NCBI RefSeq assembly: GCF_047345485.1
Contig: NZ_JBLFEN010000003.1
Location: 62,001-126,000 of the forward strand
Reading direction: 5' to 3'
DNA length: 64,000 nucleotides
Source of the DNA: Jejuia sp047345485
GTDB lineage: Bacteria > Bacteroidota > Bacteroidia > Flavobacteriales > Flavobacteriaceae
Position 1 is the first letter of the stretch; each line of letters begins with the position of its first letter. Position numbers and translations under genes: made by a program. Of the stretch, positions 56,282 to 64,000 are shown in pieces. The notes under the pieces were generated by a model. It was not told where the DNA came from and searched no databases. It saw only the letters and a list, made by a program, of their open reading frames with translations.

Positions 56282-57247
56282 CTACATATTCACAACATTT
56301 AAAGGTGCACCTTCTATAAACCCTTTTAAATTATCAATGGTAGTTTGCATTAAACGCTCCCGTGCTTCTTTTGGTGCCCAAGCAATATGTGGGGTTATGA
56401 TACAGTTTTTGGCCGTTAATAAAGGGTTATTTGCAGCCATAGGTTCAGCAGAAACAACATCGAGCGCAGCGCCTGCAATTTTTTCACCATTCAAGGCTTT
56501 AGCTAAATCATGCTCATGTACTAGTGGGCCTCTTGCGGTATTAATTAAAAATGCATTAGGTTTCATTTGCGTCAAAGACGACGCGTTTATTATATGCTCC
56601 GTTTCAGTAGTTAACGGGCAGTGTAAACTTATAAAATCAGAGGTTTGTAGTAGATGATTTAAGGACACAAACTTTAAGGTATCACTTTCAAATTCAGAAT
56701 ATACCGTTCTGTTATACACTAAAATATGCATACCAAACGCTTCAGCAAGTTTTGCAGTAGCTTTTCCTATTTTTCCAAAACCTATGATGCCCAAGGTCTT
56801 ACCTGCTAACTCAATTAAGGGGTAATTCCAAAATGAAAAATCTTTGCTTTTTATCCAATCTCCTTCTTTAACAGCTAAATGATGCGACCCAATATGATGG
56901 CATAATTCTAAAATTAGAGCCATAGTAAATTGTGCTACAGCAACCGAGCTATAATCTGGCACATTAGTAACACTAATATTTTGTTGTTTTGCTGCAACAA
57001 CATCTACCACATTATATCCTGTAGCTAAAACACCAATATATTTTAGTTTTGGTGTTTGTAATAATACGGATTTATTTAAAGGGGTTTTATTGGTAAAAAC
57101 AATATCTGCATCTCCTATATTTTTAAGGATAGCGTCATCATTATAAGCTGTTCTATCAAAAACTTTTAAATTTCCAAATTGCGAAATGCCTTCCCAATTT
57201 AAATCGCCTGGGTTTAACGTATAACCATCTAGTACTACTATCTTCAT
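56282..57247 (-). CDS. D-2-hydroxyacid dehydrogenase (glycerate dehydrogenase/hydroxypyruvate reductase-like)
   Basis: This 321-residue NAD(P)-dependent enzyme has the Rossmann loop LGIIGFGKIGKATAKLAEAFG (about 147-166). Catalytic residues fall in NTARGPLVHEHDL (Arg) and a Glu in DVVSAEPM; His is in ITPHIAWAPKEAR. NAD-binding and substrate domains are in the usual order. It is monocistronic and converges on the lyase-like gene. Exact substrate is uncertain: glycerate, phosphonate or other 2-oxo acids are possible. Confidence 0.9.
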   Translation of the reverse strand: MKIVVLDGYTLNPGDLNWEGISQFGNLKVFDRTAYNDDAILKNIGDADIVFTNKTPLNKSVLLQTPKLKYIGVLATGYNVVDVVAAKQQNISVTNVPDYSSVAVAQFTMALILELCHHIGSHHLAVKEGDWIKSKDFSFWNYPLIELAGKTLGIIGFGKIGKATAKLAEAFGMHILVYNRTVYSEFESDTLKFVSLNHLLQTSDFISLHCPLTTETEHIINASSLTQMKPNAFLINTARGPLVHEHDLAKALNGEKIAGAALDVVSAEPMAANNPLLTAKNCIITPHIAWAPKEARERLMQTTIDNLKGFIEGAPLNVVNM

Positions 57248-57608
57248 AATTAAAACTATAATAAATATTAGCTAAAATAAGATAACTTTTACTGGACATC
57301 GTATAAATGCTATGATTCTAAAAAGCGTTTACAAATCTTTTTCTCCTAAAGCAGAATAGGTGTTATAAAATTACAGTAAGTGTATTAAAACGTGTAAAGC
57401 GAAAAGGTTATGTTACTTTTAAAATGAAACAAGTAAATTTTGATATTTTTCAATATAAATTATGATAAAGTATTAGGCTTAAAAGTGTTAAAAATACATG
57501 CATTTTTCAGTCATAAGTTAGCGTTATTGGATTATAGATAGTGTTAATAACTTCTATGTAAGGTTTGCTCCAAAAATTCTACTTTTGTTATACTAAATTG
57601 ATAAGATT
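57248..57608. other. divergent intergenic region upstream of trxB
   Basis: These 361 bases contain no open frame. TACTTTTG at 57580-57587 matches the -7 consensus TAnnTTTG 22 bases before the trxB start, but no TTG sits at a good distance. Confidence 0.45.
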
Positions 57609-58589
57609 ATGGCAGAAGATATAGAAAGAGTAAAATGTTTGATTATTGGTTCTGGACCTGCAGGCTACACAGCCGCAATTTATGCAGCAAGAGCAAATAT
57701 GAGTCCGGTTTTGTATCAAGGATCTCAACCTGGTGGACAATTAACGACTACAAATGATGTTGAAAACTTCCCAGGATATCCTGAAGGGATTACTGGTCCA
57801 GAAATGATGATGCAGTTACAAGCACAAGCTGAACGTTTTGAGACCGATGTTCGTAACGGTTGGATTACAAAGGTAGATTTCTCTGGTGATGTTCATAAAG
57901 TATGGGTTAATGATGAGAAGGAAATACATGCAGATACCATTATTATTTCAACAGGAGCGTCTGCAAAATATTTAGGTTTAGATTCTGAACAAAAATATTT
58001 AAAACTTGGTGGTGGTGTTTCAGCCTGTGCAGTATGTGATGGCTTCTTTTATAGAAACCAAGAGGTTGTGATAGTTGGTGCCGGAGATTCGGCCTGTGAA
58101 GAAGCACATTATTTATCTAAACTTTGTAAAAAAGTAACTATGTTAGTCCGTAGAGACGAGTTTAGGGCTTCTAAAATTATGGAAGCACGTGTTAAAAACA
58201 CAGAAAACATAGAGATACTATTTAACACAGAAACAGATGAGGTTTTAGGTGATGGACAAGTAGTAACTGGTGTGCGTGTTTTTAATAATAAAACAGATGA
58301 AAAACATGATATTCCTGCTACTGGCTTTTTTGTAGCTATTGGTCATAAACCGAATACTGATATATTTAAAGGCTTTTTGGATTTAGATGAAACAGGATAT
58401 ATTATTAATGTCCCTGGAAGTTCCAAAACTAATATTGAAGGTGTGTTTGTTTCAGGTGATGCAGCAGACCATGTGTACAGGCAAGCAGTAACTGCGGCTG
58501 GTACAGGTTGTATGGCAGCCTTAGATGCAGAGCGTTATTTAGCTGCAAAAGATGCCACGTTTGAGGTTTCTACGTCAACTTACAATTAA
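57609..58589 (+). CDS. trxB: thioredoxin-disulfide reductase
   Basis: This 326-residue FAD/NADPH enzyme reduces thioredoxin. It has the FAD loop IIGSGPAGYTAAIYAARA at residues 12-29, QPGGQLTTTNDVENFPG, the redox CAVC in SACAVCDGFFYR (about 139-142), the NADPH loop VVIVGAGDSACEEA, and GVFVSGDAADHVYRQAVTAAG. It is full length and followed by its own terminator. Confidence 0.97.
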   Translation: MAEDIERVKCLIIGSGPAGYTAAIYAARANMSPVLYQGSQPGGQLTTTNDVENFPGYPEGITGPEMMMQLQAQAERFETDVRNGWITKVDFSGDVHKVWVNDEKEIHADTIIISTGASAKYLGLDSEQKYLKLGGGVSACAVCDGFFYRNQEVVIVGAGDSACEEAHYLSKLCKKVTMLVRRDEFRASKIMEARVKNTENIEILFNTETDEVLGDGQVVTGVRVFNNKTDEKHDIPATGFFVAIGHKPNTDIFKGFLDLDETGYIINVPGSSKTNIEGVFVSGDAADHVYRQAVTAAGTGCMAALDAERYLAAKDATFEVSTSTYN

Positions 58590-58606
58590 ATATAAGTTTA
58601 ATAGAT

Positions 58607-58637
58607 AAAGTCAAAGTAATATGCTTTGACTTTTTTT
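58607..58637 (+). terminator. trxB terminator, abutting the next tRNA
   Basis: AAAGTCAAAG (58607-58616) pairs with CTTTGACTTT (58624-58633) around a 7-base loop, followed by T residues to 58637. The tRNA-Pro(GGG) begins only 4 bases later. Confidence 0.85.
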
Positions 58638-58640
58638 AAA

Positions 58641-58715
58641 CGGGATGTGGCGCAGTCCGGTTAGCGTACACGGCTGGGGGTCGTGTGGTCGCAGGTTCAA
58701 ATCCTGTCATCCCGA
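58641..58715 (+). tRNA. tRNA-Pro, anticodon GGG
   Basis: The acceptor stem is CGGGATG with CATCCCG. The anticodon arm CACGG-CTGGGGG-TCGTG gives anticodon GGG (last pair G-T). The T arm is GCAGG-TTCAAAT-CCTGT and the discriminator base is A. The last 11 bases plus the following hairpin are copied downstream in a tandem array. Confidence 0.92.
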
Positions 58716-59099
58716 CTAAATCATAATTTGAGATTAACGTAGAACGTTTTTTTTCTAAAGTGAATCTCAAATTATGATTTGCAACGAGGGTTTCTAGGAT
58801 TATCTAAATCTTGTCATCCCGACTAAATCATAATTTGAGATTAACGTAGAACGTTTTTTTTCTAAAGTGAATCTCAAATTATGATTTGCAACGAGGGTTT
58901 CTAGGATTATCTAAATCCTGTCATCCCGACTAAATCATAATTTGAGATTAACGTAGAACGTTTTTTTTCTAAAGTGAATCTCAAATTATGATTTGCAACG
59001 AGGGTTTCTAGGATTATCTAAATCCTGTCATCCCGACTAAATCATAATTTGAGATTGACTTAGAAAGTTTTTTCTAAAGTGAATCTCAAATTATGATTT
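58705..59099 (+). repeat. 107-bp tandem repeats carrying the tRNA-Pro 3' end and an 18-bp-stem hairpin
   Basis: Copies begin with TGTCATCCCGACTAAATC at 58705, 58812, 58919 and 59026. That is three full periods of exactly 107 bases and a partial fourth. Each holds the tRNA 3'-end sequence and a perfect inverted repeat of 18 bp (in copy 1, 58718-58735 with 58763-58780). In copies 2-4 the tail is preceded by GGATTATCTAAATC instead of the real T arm. The first three hairpins are identical; the fourth has a different, shorter loop. Confidence 0.92.
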
Positions 59100-59372
59100 A
59101 CCACTACAATTCCAGTATTGATCTCCAAATAATTTTTTATGCTTATTTAAAACCACTTATAATAGTAATAGCTAGACTATTAATCAGTAAAATATAGTGT
59201 AACATCTTGTGTTTTCTTCTGAAAAATAGACTTTAGATTAAAGATTCAGAAAGTACAGGATGCATATGTAAGAATTTAATAATTTATTTGATAAAGAAAG
59301 TATTCAATCTTAAAGGCCTGTTATTACATGAAGGCATTATTATTTAGGATTGCTTTTAGATGTCTTTATTTC
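59100..59372. other. non-coding region upstream of the GntR-type gene
   Basis: No gene or hairpin is recognised between the tandem array and the chosen start at 59373, other than an in-frame upstream ATG at 59328 for the regulator. Confidence 0.4.
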
Positions 59373-60374
59373 ATGATTGATCAAAAAATTATTTTAGAAA
59401 ATATTAATAGTAATACTATTCCTAAGTATATTAAAATTGTAAATGCTTTTAAAGCATCTATCGACATTAATACTTACGAGTGTGGAGATAGTATACCCTC
59501 AATAAACGAGTTTAGTAAAGCATATAGTATTTCTCGCGATACTGTATTTAAGGCTTACACAATGCTTAAAAAGCAAGGGTATATAAAATCTACCCCTAAT
59601 AAGGGCTATTACATATCAGAAAGCAGAAAAAAAGTTCTGTTATTAATTAGCACTTTTAAAGCCTATAAAGAGGTGTTTTATCATTCTTTTATGAGTTGTT
59701 TGCCAGATAACGTAATTATTGATTTACAATTTCATCATTACAATATTCAGAATTTTAAAACGATGCTAAATAGCGATAATAATAGATACTATAAATATAT
59801 TGTTATGGGGTTTGATCACCCAGAAGTTTCTAGTGCGCTTTCAAAAATACACAACGATAAATTATTATTAATTGATGCTAAAACTCATTTCTCTAAAACA
59901 ACTAATTATGTATTTCAAGATTTTGGAAAAGCCTTTTATACTTGCTTAGAAGAGGGCTTGCATTTATTTAAAAAATATAAAGTTTTAAGTTTCGTTTATC
60001 CAGAGTTTACGCATCATCCAGAAGAGAGCTTAGTATATTTTAAAAGATTTTGTAATAACTATAATTTTGACTACACTATTTGCAGAGATTCTAAAACGTT
60101 CTCAGTTGAAAAACACACAGCTTATATTACTGTGAATGATAGAATGCTTCATGAGGTTTTAGAACAATGTAGTACTGGAAGTTTTGAGTTAGGAAAAGAT
60201 GTTGGTCTATTGTCTTATAATGATACGCCTTTAAAAAAATTCACATATAAAGGTATTTCAGTCATCTCGATTGATTTTAAAGATTTTGGTGCAAAAGTAG
60301 CAACATTTATTACTTCAAATGAAACTTTACAAACCTATGTAACTACTAAACTTATATTAAGAGACTCTCTTTAA
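59373..60374 (+). CDS. GntR-family transcriptional regulator with sugar-binding-like C-terminal domain
   Basis: From the ATG at 59373 the protein has 333 residues. The upstream ATG at 59328 would add 15 residues unlike the family's start. The winged helix domain (about 10-80) shows YKIV-like PKYIKIVNAFKASIDI, GDSIPSINEFSKAYSISRDT and MLKKQGYIKSTPNKGYYI. The rest resembles a periplasmic-binding-protein-like effector domain (VGLLSYNDTPLKKFTYKGIS). It precedes the hexuronate operon by 351 bases and probably controls it. Confidence 0.9.
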   Translation: MIDQKIILENINSNTIPKYIKIVNAFKASIDINTYECGDSIPSINEFSKAYSISRDTVFKAYTMLKKQGYIKSTPNKGYYISESRKKVLLLISTFKAYKEVFYHSFMSCLPDNVIIDLQFHHYNIQNFKTMLNSDNNRYYKYIVMGFDHPEVSSALSKIHNDKLLLIDAKTHFSKTTNYVFQDFGKAFYTCLEEGLHLFKKYKVLSFVYPEFTHHPEESLVYFKRFCNNYNFDYTICRDSKTFSVEKHTAYITVNDRMLHEVLEQCSTGSFELGKDVGLLSYNDTPLKKFTYKGISVISIDFKDFGAKVATFITSNETLQTYVTTKLILRDSL

Positions 60375-60725
60375 ACTATAAGTTGTAAGTTAGAAAACTG
60401 AAAAAATAATCCATACGTTTATTTATAAGTTTTTTATTTAAAATTAAAATTTAATTCTAGTATTTGTCAGGACAGAGCAGGACGGCATGGGTATACGTGT
60501 TTTTTATATTTGTTTACGTAATTTTTAATTGACAGAGTTCATGTTTTTAATTTTGATATGAGCTTAAAACGTAATAATAAGTATAGTAATGTACAAATAA
60601 TGATACATTATAATACATTTTTTAAGCCTAGTATTGGAATAAAGCAAATTATAGTCTTTTTTTGAATATCCTAGGTTAAGTAGATTTTTTTAGACGACAA
60701 GCATAATTAAACTAAATATATAATA
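60375..60725. promoter_or_regulatory. upstream region of the hexuronate operon with promoter element and direct repeats
   Basis: A perfect -7 box TATATTTG lies at 60505-60512 without a matching -33 TTG. CAGGAC occurs twice, at 60468 and 60478, exactly 10 bases apart, just upstream of where the -33 box should be. This layout suggests an activator-dependent promoter. A leader of about 200 bases would follow before the first gene. Confidence 0.45.
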
Positions 60726-61553
60726 ATGAGTAAAACTATTGTAGTAACGGGTGCGGGTGGCGTACTTTGTAGTACTCTTGCAGAGGCATTAGCAAAACAA
60801 GGGCATAACATCGCTTTATTAGATTTAAACAAAGATGCAGCTGTAGAAGTTGCTAATAAAATTAATAAAGCAGGAGGTAAGGCTATAGGTGTTAAAGCAA
60901 ATGTATTAGAGAAAGACTCTCTATTATTAGCAAAAACAGAAGTAAATGAAGCTTTTGGTAAATGTGATATTTTAATAAACGGCGCAGGTGGTAATCACCC
61001 ATTAGGTACTACAAGTAACCCTTTTCTTGAAGCTGAAGATTTATTAAATAAAACAGAAGGCTTTAAAACGTTTTTTGATTTAGATCCTACGGGAATTCAA
61101 TTTGTATTTAACTTAAACTTTATAGGTACGCTTTTGCCAACTCAAATTTTTGCTGAAGATATGGTTGGTAAAGATGGGTGTAGTATTTTAAATATATCAT
61201 CAATGAATGCCTTTACACCATTAACCAAAATACCAGCATATAGTGGTGCTAAAGCGGCAATATCTAATTTTACACAATGGCTAGCTGTACACTTTTCTAA
61301 AGTAGGTATCCGGGTTAATGCACTGGCGCCAGGATTCTTTTTAACAGATCAAAATCGTACATTATTAACCAATAGTGATGGTAGCTTAACCCCACGAGGA
61401 AATCAAATTATTGATCAAACACCTATGGGTAAATTTGGAGAGCCAGAACATTTAGTTGGTACAACATTATGGTTGTGTGGCGAAGGTGCATCATTTATAA
61501 CCGGAGTAGTAGTACCTATCGATGGAGGTTTTAGTGCATATAGTGGCGTATAA
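60726..61553 (+). CDS. SDR-family oxidoreductase, probable D-mannonate (fructuronate) oxidoreductase
   Basis: This 275-residue classical short-chain dehydrogenase has the nucleotide loop VTGAGGVLCSTLAEAL (TGxxxGxG-like), the NAG-type INGAGGNHP, catalytic Ser in ILNISSMNAF and the YSGAKAA catalytic Tyr and Lys. It stands directly before Gfo/Idh, uxuA and uxaC genes. It likely replaces UxuB in reducing fructuronate to mannonate (inference from context). An insertion around EAEDLLNKTEGFKTFFDLD is typical of this subgroup. Confidence 0.87.
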   Translation: MSKTIVVTGAGGVLCSTLAEALAKQGHNIALLDLNKDAAVEVANKINKAGGKAIGVKANVLEKDSLLLAKTEVNEAFGKCDILINGAGGNHPLGTTSNPFLEAEDLLNKTEGFKTFFDLDPTGIQFVFNLNFIGTLLPTQIFAEDMVGKDGCSILNISSMNAFTPLTKIPAYSGAKAAISNFTQWLAVHFSKVGIRVNALAPGFFLTDQNRTLLTNSDGSLTPRGNQIIDQTPMGKFGEPEHLVGTTLWLCGEGASFITGVVVPIDGGFSAYSGV

Positions 61554-61572
61554 TTTTTAAATTTTAAAGACA

Positions 61573-62538
61573 TTGACAGAAACTATTAATTGGGGAATTA
61601 TAGGTTGTGGCGACGTGGCTGAAGTAAAGAGTGGACCAGCTTTTCAGAATTGTAATAATTCTAAATTACTAGCTGTAATGCGAAGAAATGGCGAATTAGC
61701 TAAAGATTTTGCAGATAGACATAATGTGCCATTATGGTATGATGATGCTAATAAACTTTTGGAAAATCCTGATATAAATGCCGTTTACATAGCAACACCA
61801 CCATCTACTCACCTTGATTATGCATTAAAAGCCTTAGAGTTAGGTAAAGATGTATATTTAGAAAAACCAATGGTGCTTTCAAATAAAGAGGCTTCAACGT
61901 TAACAAAAGCAGTCAATAATAGTACTGCTAAACTTGTGGTGGCTCATTATAGAAGGTTTCTACCTATATATTTAAAAGTTAAGGATCTAATAGATAGTAA
62001 TGCCATTGGAGCTATAAAATTTATTGATCTACGGTTTTTGCAACCCTTCAACTTTAATTCTAAAGCAACATGGCGCTTAGATGAAGAGGTCTCTGGAGGT
62101 GGTTATTTTCATGATATAGCACCACATCAAATAGACTTAATGTATCATTTTTGTGGCGCTTACAACACGGCAAAAGGTATAGCTGTAAATCAATCAAAAA
62201 TTAATAAAGTTGATGATACTGTAAACGGTATTATTGATTTTGAAAACGGAATTCAGTTTAGAGGCATGTGGTCTTTTGCTATACCAGAACATTTACAAGA
62301 AGATCGATGTGAGATATATGGTGAAGATGGTAGTATTACGTTTTCTTTTTATGAAGAAAAGTTAACAATCAATTCAAAAAAAATAACAAAAAGCTTCGAA
62401 TTTAAAAATCCAATTAACATTCAAGAACCTATGATTCAAGAAACGGTTAATTACTTTTTAGGTAAACGCAGCAATCCTTGTCCAGTTGAAGATGGCGAAT
62501 TGGTTATAAATATAATGGAAGAATTTACAAAAGCATAA
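61573..62538 (+). CDS. Gfo/Idh/MocA-family oxidoreductase
   Basis: This 321-residue NAD(P)-dependent enzyme has the Rossmann start NWGIIGCGDVAEVKSGPAFQ, AVYIATPPSTHLDYALKAL, the conserved LEKPM and the active-site region SGGGYFHDIAPHQIDLMYH. The start is TTG, 19 bases after the SDR gene. It lies inside a hexuronate operon and 8 bases before uxuA. The precise substrate, an oxidised sugar or sugar acid, is not known. Confidence 0.9.
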   Translation: MTETINWGIIGCGDVAEVKSGPAFQNCNNSKLLAVMRRNGELAKDFADRHNVPLWYDDANKLLENPDINAVYIATPPSTHLDYALKALELGKDVYLEKPMVLSNKEASTLTKAVNNSTAKLVVAHYRRFLPIYLKVKDLIDSNAIGAIKFIDLRFLQPFNFNSKATWRLDEEVSGGGYFHDIAPHQIDLMYHFCGAYNTAKGIAVNQSKINKVDDTVNGIIDFENGIQFRGMWSFAIPEHLQEDRCEIYGEDGSITFSFYEEKLTINSKKITKSFEFKNPINIQEPMIQETVNYFLGKRSNPCPVEDGELVINIMEEFTKA

Positions 62539-62546
62539 TATAATAA

Positions 62547-63728
62547 ATGGAACAAACATGGAGATGGTACGGGCCAAACGACCCAGTATCTTTATCAGAT
62601 ATAAAGCAAGCAGGAGCAACAGGAGTAGTATCAGCTTTACATCATATTTCTAATGGAGAAGTATGGACTATAGATGAAATTAAAAAACGTAAACAAACCA
62701 TTGAAGCTTCTGGATTATCATGGAGTGTTGTAGAAAGTATTCCAGTACATGAAAATATAAAAACACGTTCTGGAGATTTTAAAACTTATATAGAACGCTA
62801 TAAGGAAAGCATAATAAATTTAGCAAAATGTGGTGTAAATATAGTATGTTATAATTTTATGCCCGTATTAGATTGGACACGTACCGATTTGAATTTTCAA
62901 GTAGACGACGGCTCAAAAGCATTACGTTTTGATGTTAATGCCTTTGCTGCGTTTGAGTTGTTTTTATTAAAACGCCCAGGAGCAGAAGATAGCTATAATG
63001 ATTCTCAAAAAACAGCTGCTAAAGCATATTTTGATCATTTAGATGATACACAAAAACAGCAACTTGTAAATAATATTATTGCAGGTTTACCAGGAGCTGA
63101 GGAAGGCTACACATTAGAGCAATTTCAAACTATATTAGATACTTACAAAAATGTTGATGCACAAACGTTAAGAGAAAACTTAGTGTTATTTCTAAAAGAA
63201 ATTATACCAGTTGCTTCTCAGAACGAAGTATTAATGTGTATTCACCCAGATGATCCACCATATCCAATTTTAGGCCTACCTAGAGTGGTTAGTACAGAAG
63301 ATGATTATGCTTATTTATTTGATAACGTACCAGATAGAGCTAATGGTATTACATTTTGTACAGGCTCTTTAGGGGTTAGGTCTGATAATAATTTAGTAGG
63401 TATATTTAAGCGTTTTGCAGATCGTGCACATTTTCTTCATTTAAGAAGTACTAAACGTGATGAGCATGGTAATTTTTATGAAGCCAACCATCTAGAAGGC
63501 GATGTAGATATGTTTAGTGTTGTAAAAGAAATTTTAGTAGAAGAAAAGAGGAGACAAGTAGAAGGGAGAGCTGATTATAAAATTCCTGTAAGGCCAGATC
63601 ATGGACACCAAATGTTGGACGACTTAAGTAAAAAAACAAACCCTGGGTATTCAGGAATTGGTAGGTTACGTGGCTTAGCAGAATTAAGAGGATTAGAGTA
63701 CGGTATTGCTAAAAGTACAAATTTATGA
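62547..63728 (+). CDS. uxuA: mannonate dehydratase
   Basis: This 393-residue TIM-barrel enzyme dehydrates D-mannonate to 2-keto-3-deoxygluconate. It begins EQTWRWYGPNDPVSLSDIKQAGATGVVSAL and has WSVVESIPVHENIK and CYNFMPVLDWTRTDL. The metal-site segments CIHPDDPPYPILGLPRVVS and VRPDHGHQML are also present. It is full length. Its stop overlaps the start of the next gene (ATGA), so translation is coupled. Confidence 0.96.
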   Translation: MEQTWRWYGPNDPVSLSDIKQAGATGVVSALHHISNGEVWTIDEIKKRKQTIEASGLSWSVVESIPVHENIKTRSGDFKTYIERYKESIINLAKCGVNIVCYNFMPVLDWTRTDLNFQVDDGSKALRFDVNAFAAFELFLLKRPGAEDSYNDSQKTAAKAYFDHLDDTQKQQLVNNIIAGLPGAEEGYTLEQFQTILDTYKNVDAQTLRENLVLFLKEIIPVASQNEVLMCIHPDDPPYPILGLPRVVSTEDDYAYLFDNVPDRANGITFCTGSLGVRSDNNLVGIFKRFADRAHFLHLRSTKRDEHGNFYEANHLEGDVDMFSVVKEILVEEKRRQVEGRADYKIPVRPDHGHQMLDDLSKKTNPGYSGIGRLRGLAELRGLEYGIAKSTNL

Positions 63729-64000
63729 GTAGTTTAAATTCTAAAAACTTTATAGGAGATAATTTTTTATTACAATCTGATGTTGCTGAAAAATTGTACC
63801 ATGAGTATGCGAAGGATTTACCGATAATAGATTATCACAATCACTTATCACCTCAATTAATAGCAGAAAATCAACCCATAAAAAATATAACAGAAGCATG
63901 GCTTAAGGGCGACCATTACAAGTGGCGGGCGATGAGAGCTAATGGTATTGACGAAATTTTTATCACCAGTGCAGCAACATCTCACAAAGAGAAATTTTTA
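63725..64000 (+). CDS. uxaC: glucuronate isomerase, N-terminal part (3' end outside window)
   Basis: Ninety-two codons are visible. They contain LPIIDYHNHLSPQLIAENQ, whose HxH (about residues 37-39) is the metal-binding motif of uronate isomerases. LKGDHYKWRAMRANGI is also diagnostic. The enzyme converts D-glucuronate to D-fructuronate (and galacturonate to tagaturonate), feeding the upstream SDR enzyme and UxuA. It overlaps uxuA by 4 bases. Confidence 0.94.
   Translation, partial: MSSLNSKNFIGDNFLLQSDVAEKLYHEYAKDLPIIDYHNHLSPQLIAENQPIKNITEAWLKGDHYKWRAMRANGIDEIFITSAATSHKEKFL

Noticed and set aside
58705..59099. CRISPR array
   Set aside because: The 107-bp units are continuous tandem copies without variable spacers, contain a long palindrome and tRNA tail, and no cas genes are nearby.

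Overview
The window is AT-rich DNA from a member of the Bacteroidota, most likely a marine Flavobacteriaceae (family level is inference). The evidence is FecR/TonB-receptor signalling genes, an UpxY-type NusG paralogue leading a polysaccharide locus, many lipoproteins, promoters of the TTG-N19-TAnnTTTG type, and start sites without clear Shine-Dalgarno sequences. Several genes start with TTG.

Region 1 (1-8007, minus strand) looks like core genome. A tight operon runs uridine kinase, DivIC/FtsB-like septum protein, methylmalonyl-CoA mutase small subunit, a lipoprotein, and the mutase large subunit (cut by the window edge). Upstream lie a TonB receptor, a PQQ-type sugar dehydrogenase lipoprotein and a small cytochrome c.

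Region 2 (8126-27956) starts with an intact tRNA-Pro(UGG). The last 13 bases around that tRNA's 3' end recur at 27944-27956, directly in front of a strong terminator. I read the 19.75 kb between as a genomic island inserted at the tRNA. It carries an Lrp-type regulator; an operon for phenylalanine/tyrosine degradation through homogentisate (aminotransferase, hmgA, hppD, aromatic amino acid hydroxylase, fahA, flavin-reductase-like protein); an IS982-family element with gene debris on both sides; and a sigma/FecR/TonB-receptor system followed by an FAD oxidase, a Dabb lipoprotein, an unusual Nramp-like transporter and a second aminotransferase. No integrase is visible.

Region 3 (28069-56190, plus strand) is a large Wzx/Wzy-type capsule or exopolysaccharide locus. 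It has an UpxY antiterminator, GDP-L-fucose synthesis (gmd, fcl), an initiating phosphoglycosyltransferase, flippase, polymerase, about eight glycosyltransferases, five acyltransferases, an asparagine-synthase-like protein, an alpha/beta-hydrolase-like protein, a WecG/TagA/CpsF transferase, a Wzc-like tyrosine autokinase, an ATP-grasp protein and a secreted lyase-like lipoprotein. Three copies of a roughly 180-bp palindromic-ended repeat (MITE-like) sit between its last genes.

Region 4 (56223-64000) holds a D-2-hydroxyacid dehydrogenase, thioredoxin reductase and tRNA-Pro(GGG). The 3' end of that tRNA plus a long hairpin is repeated in a 107-bp tandem array. After it comes a hexuronate operon: GntR regulator, SDR oxidoreductase, Gfo/Idh oxidoreductase, mannonate dehydratase and glucuronate isomerase (cut by the window edge).
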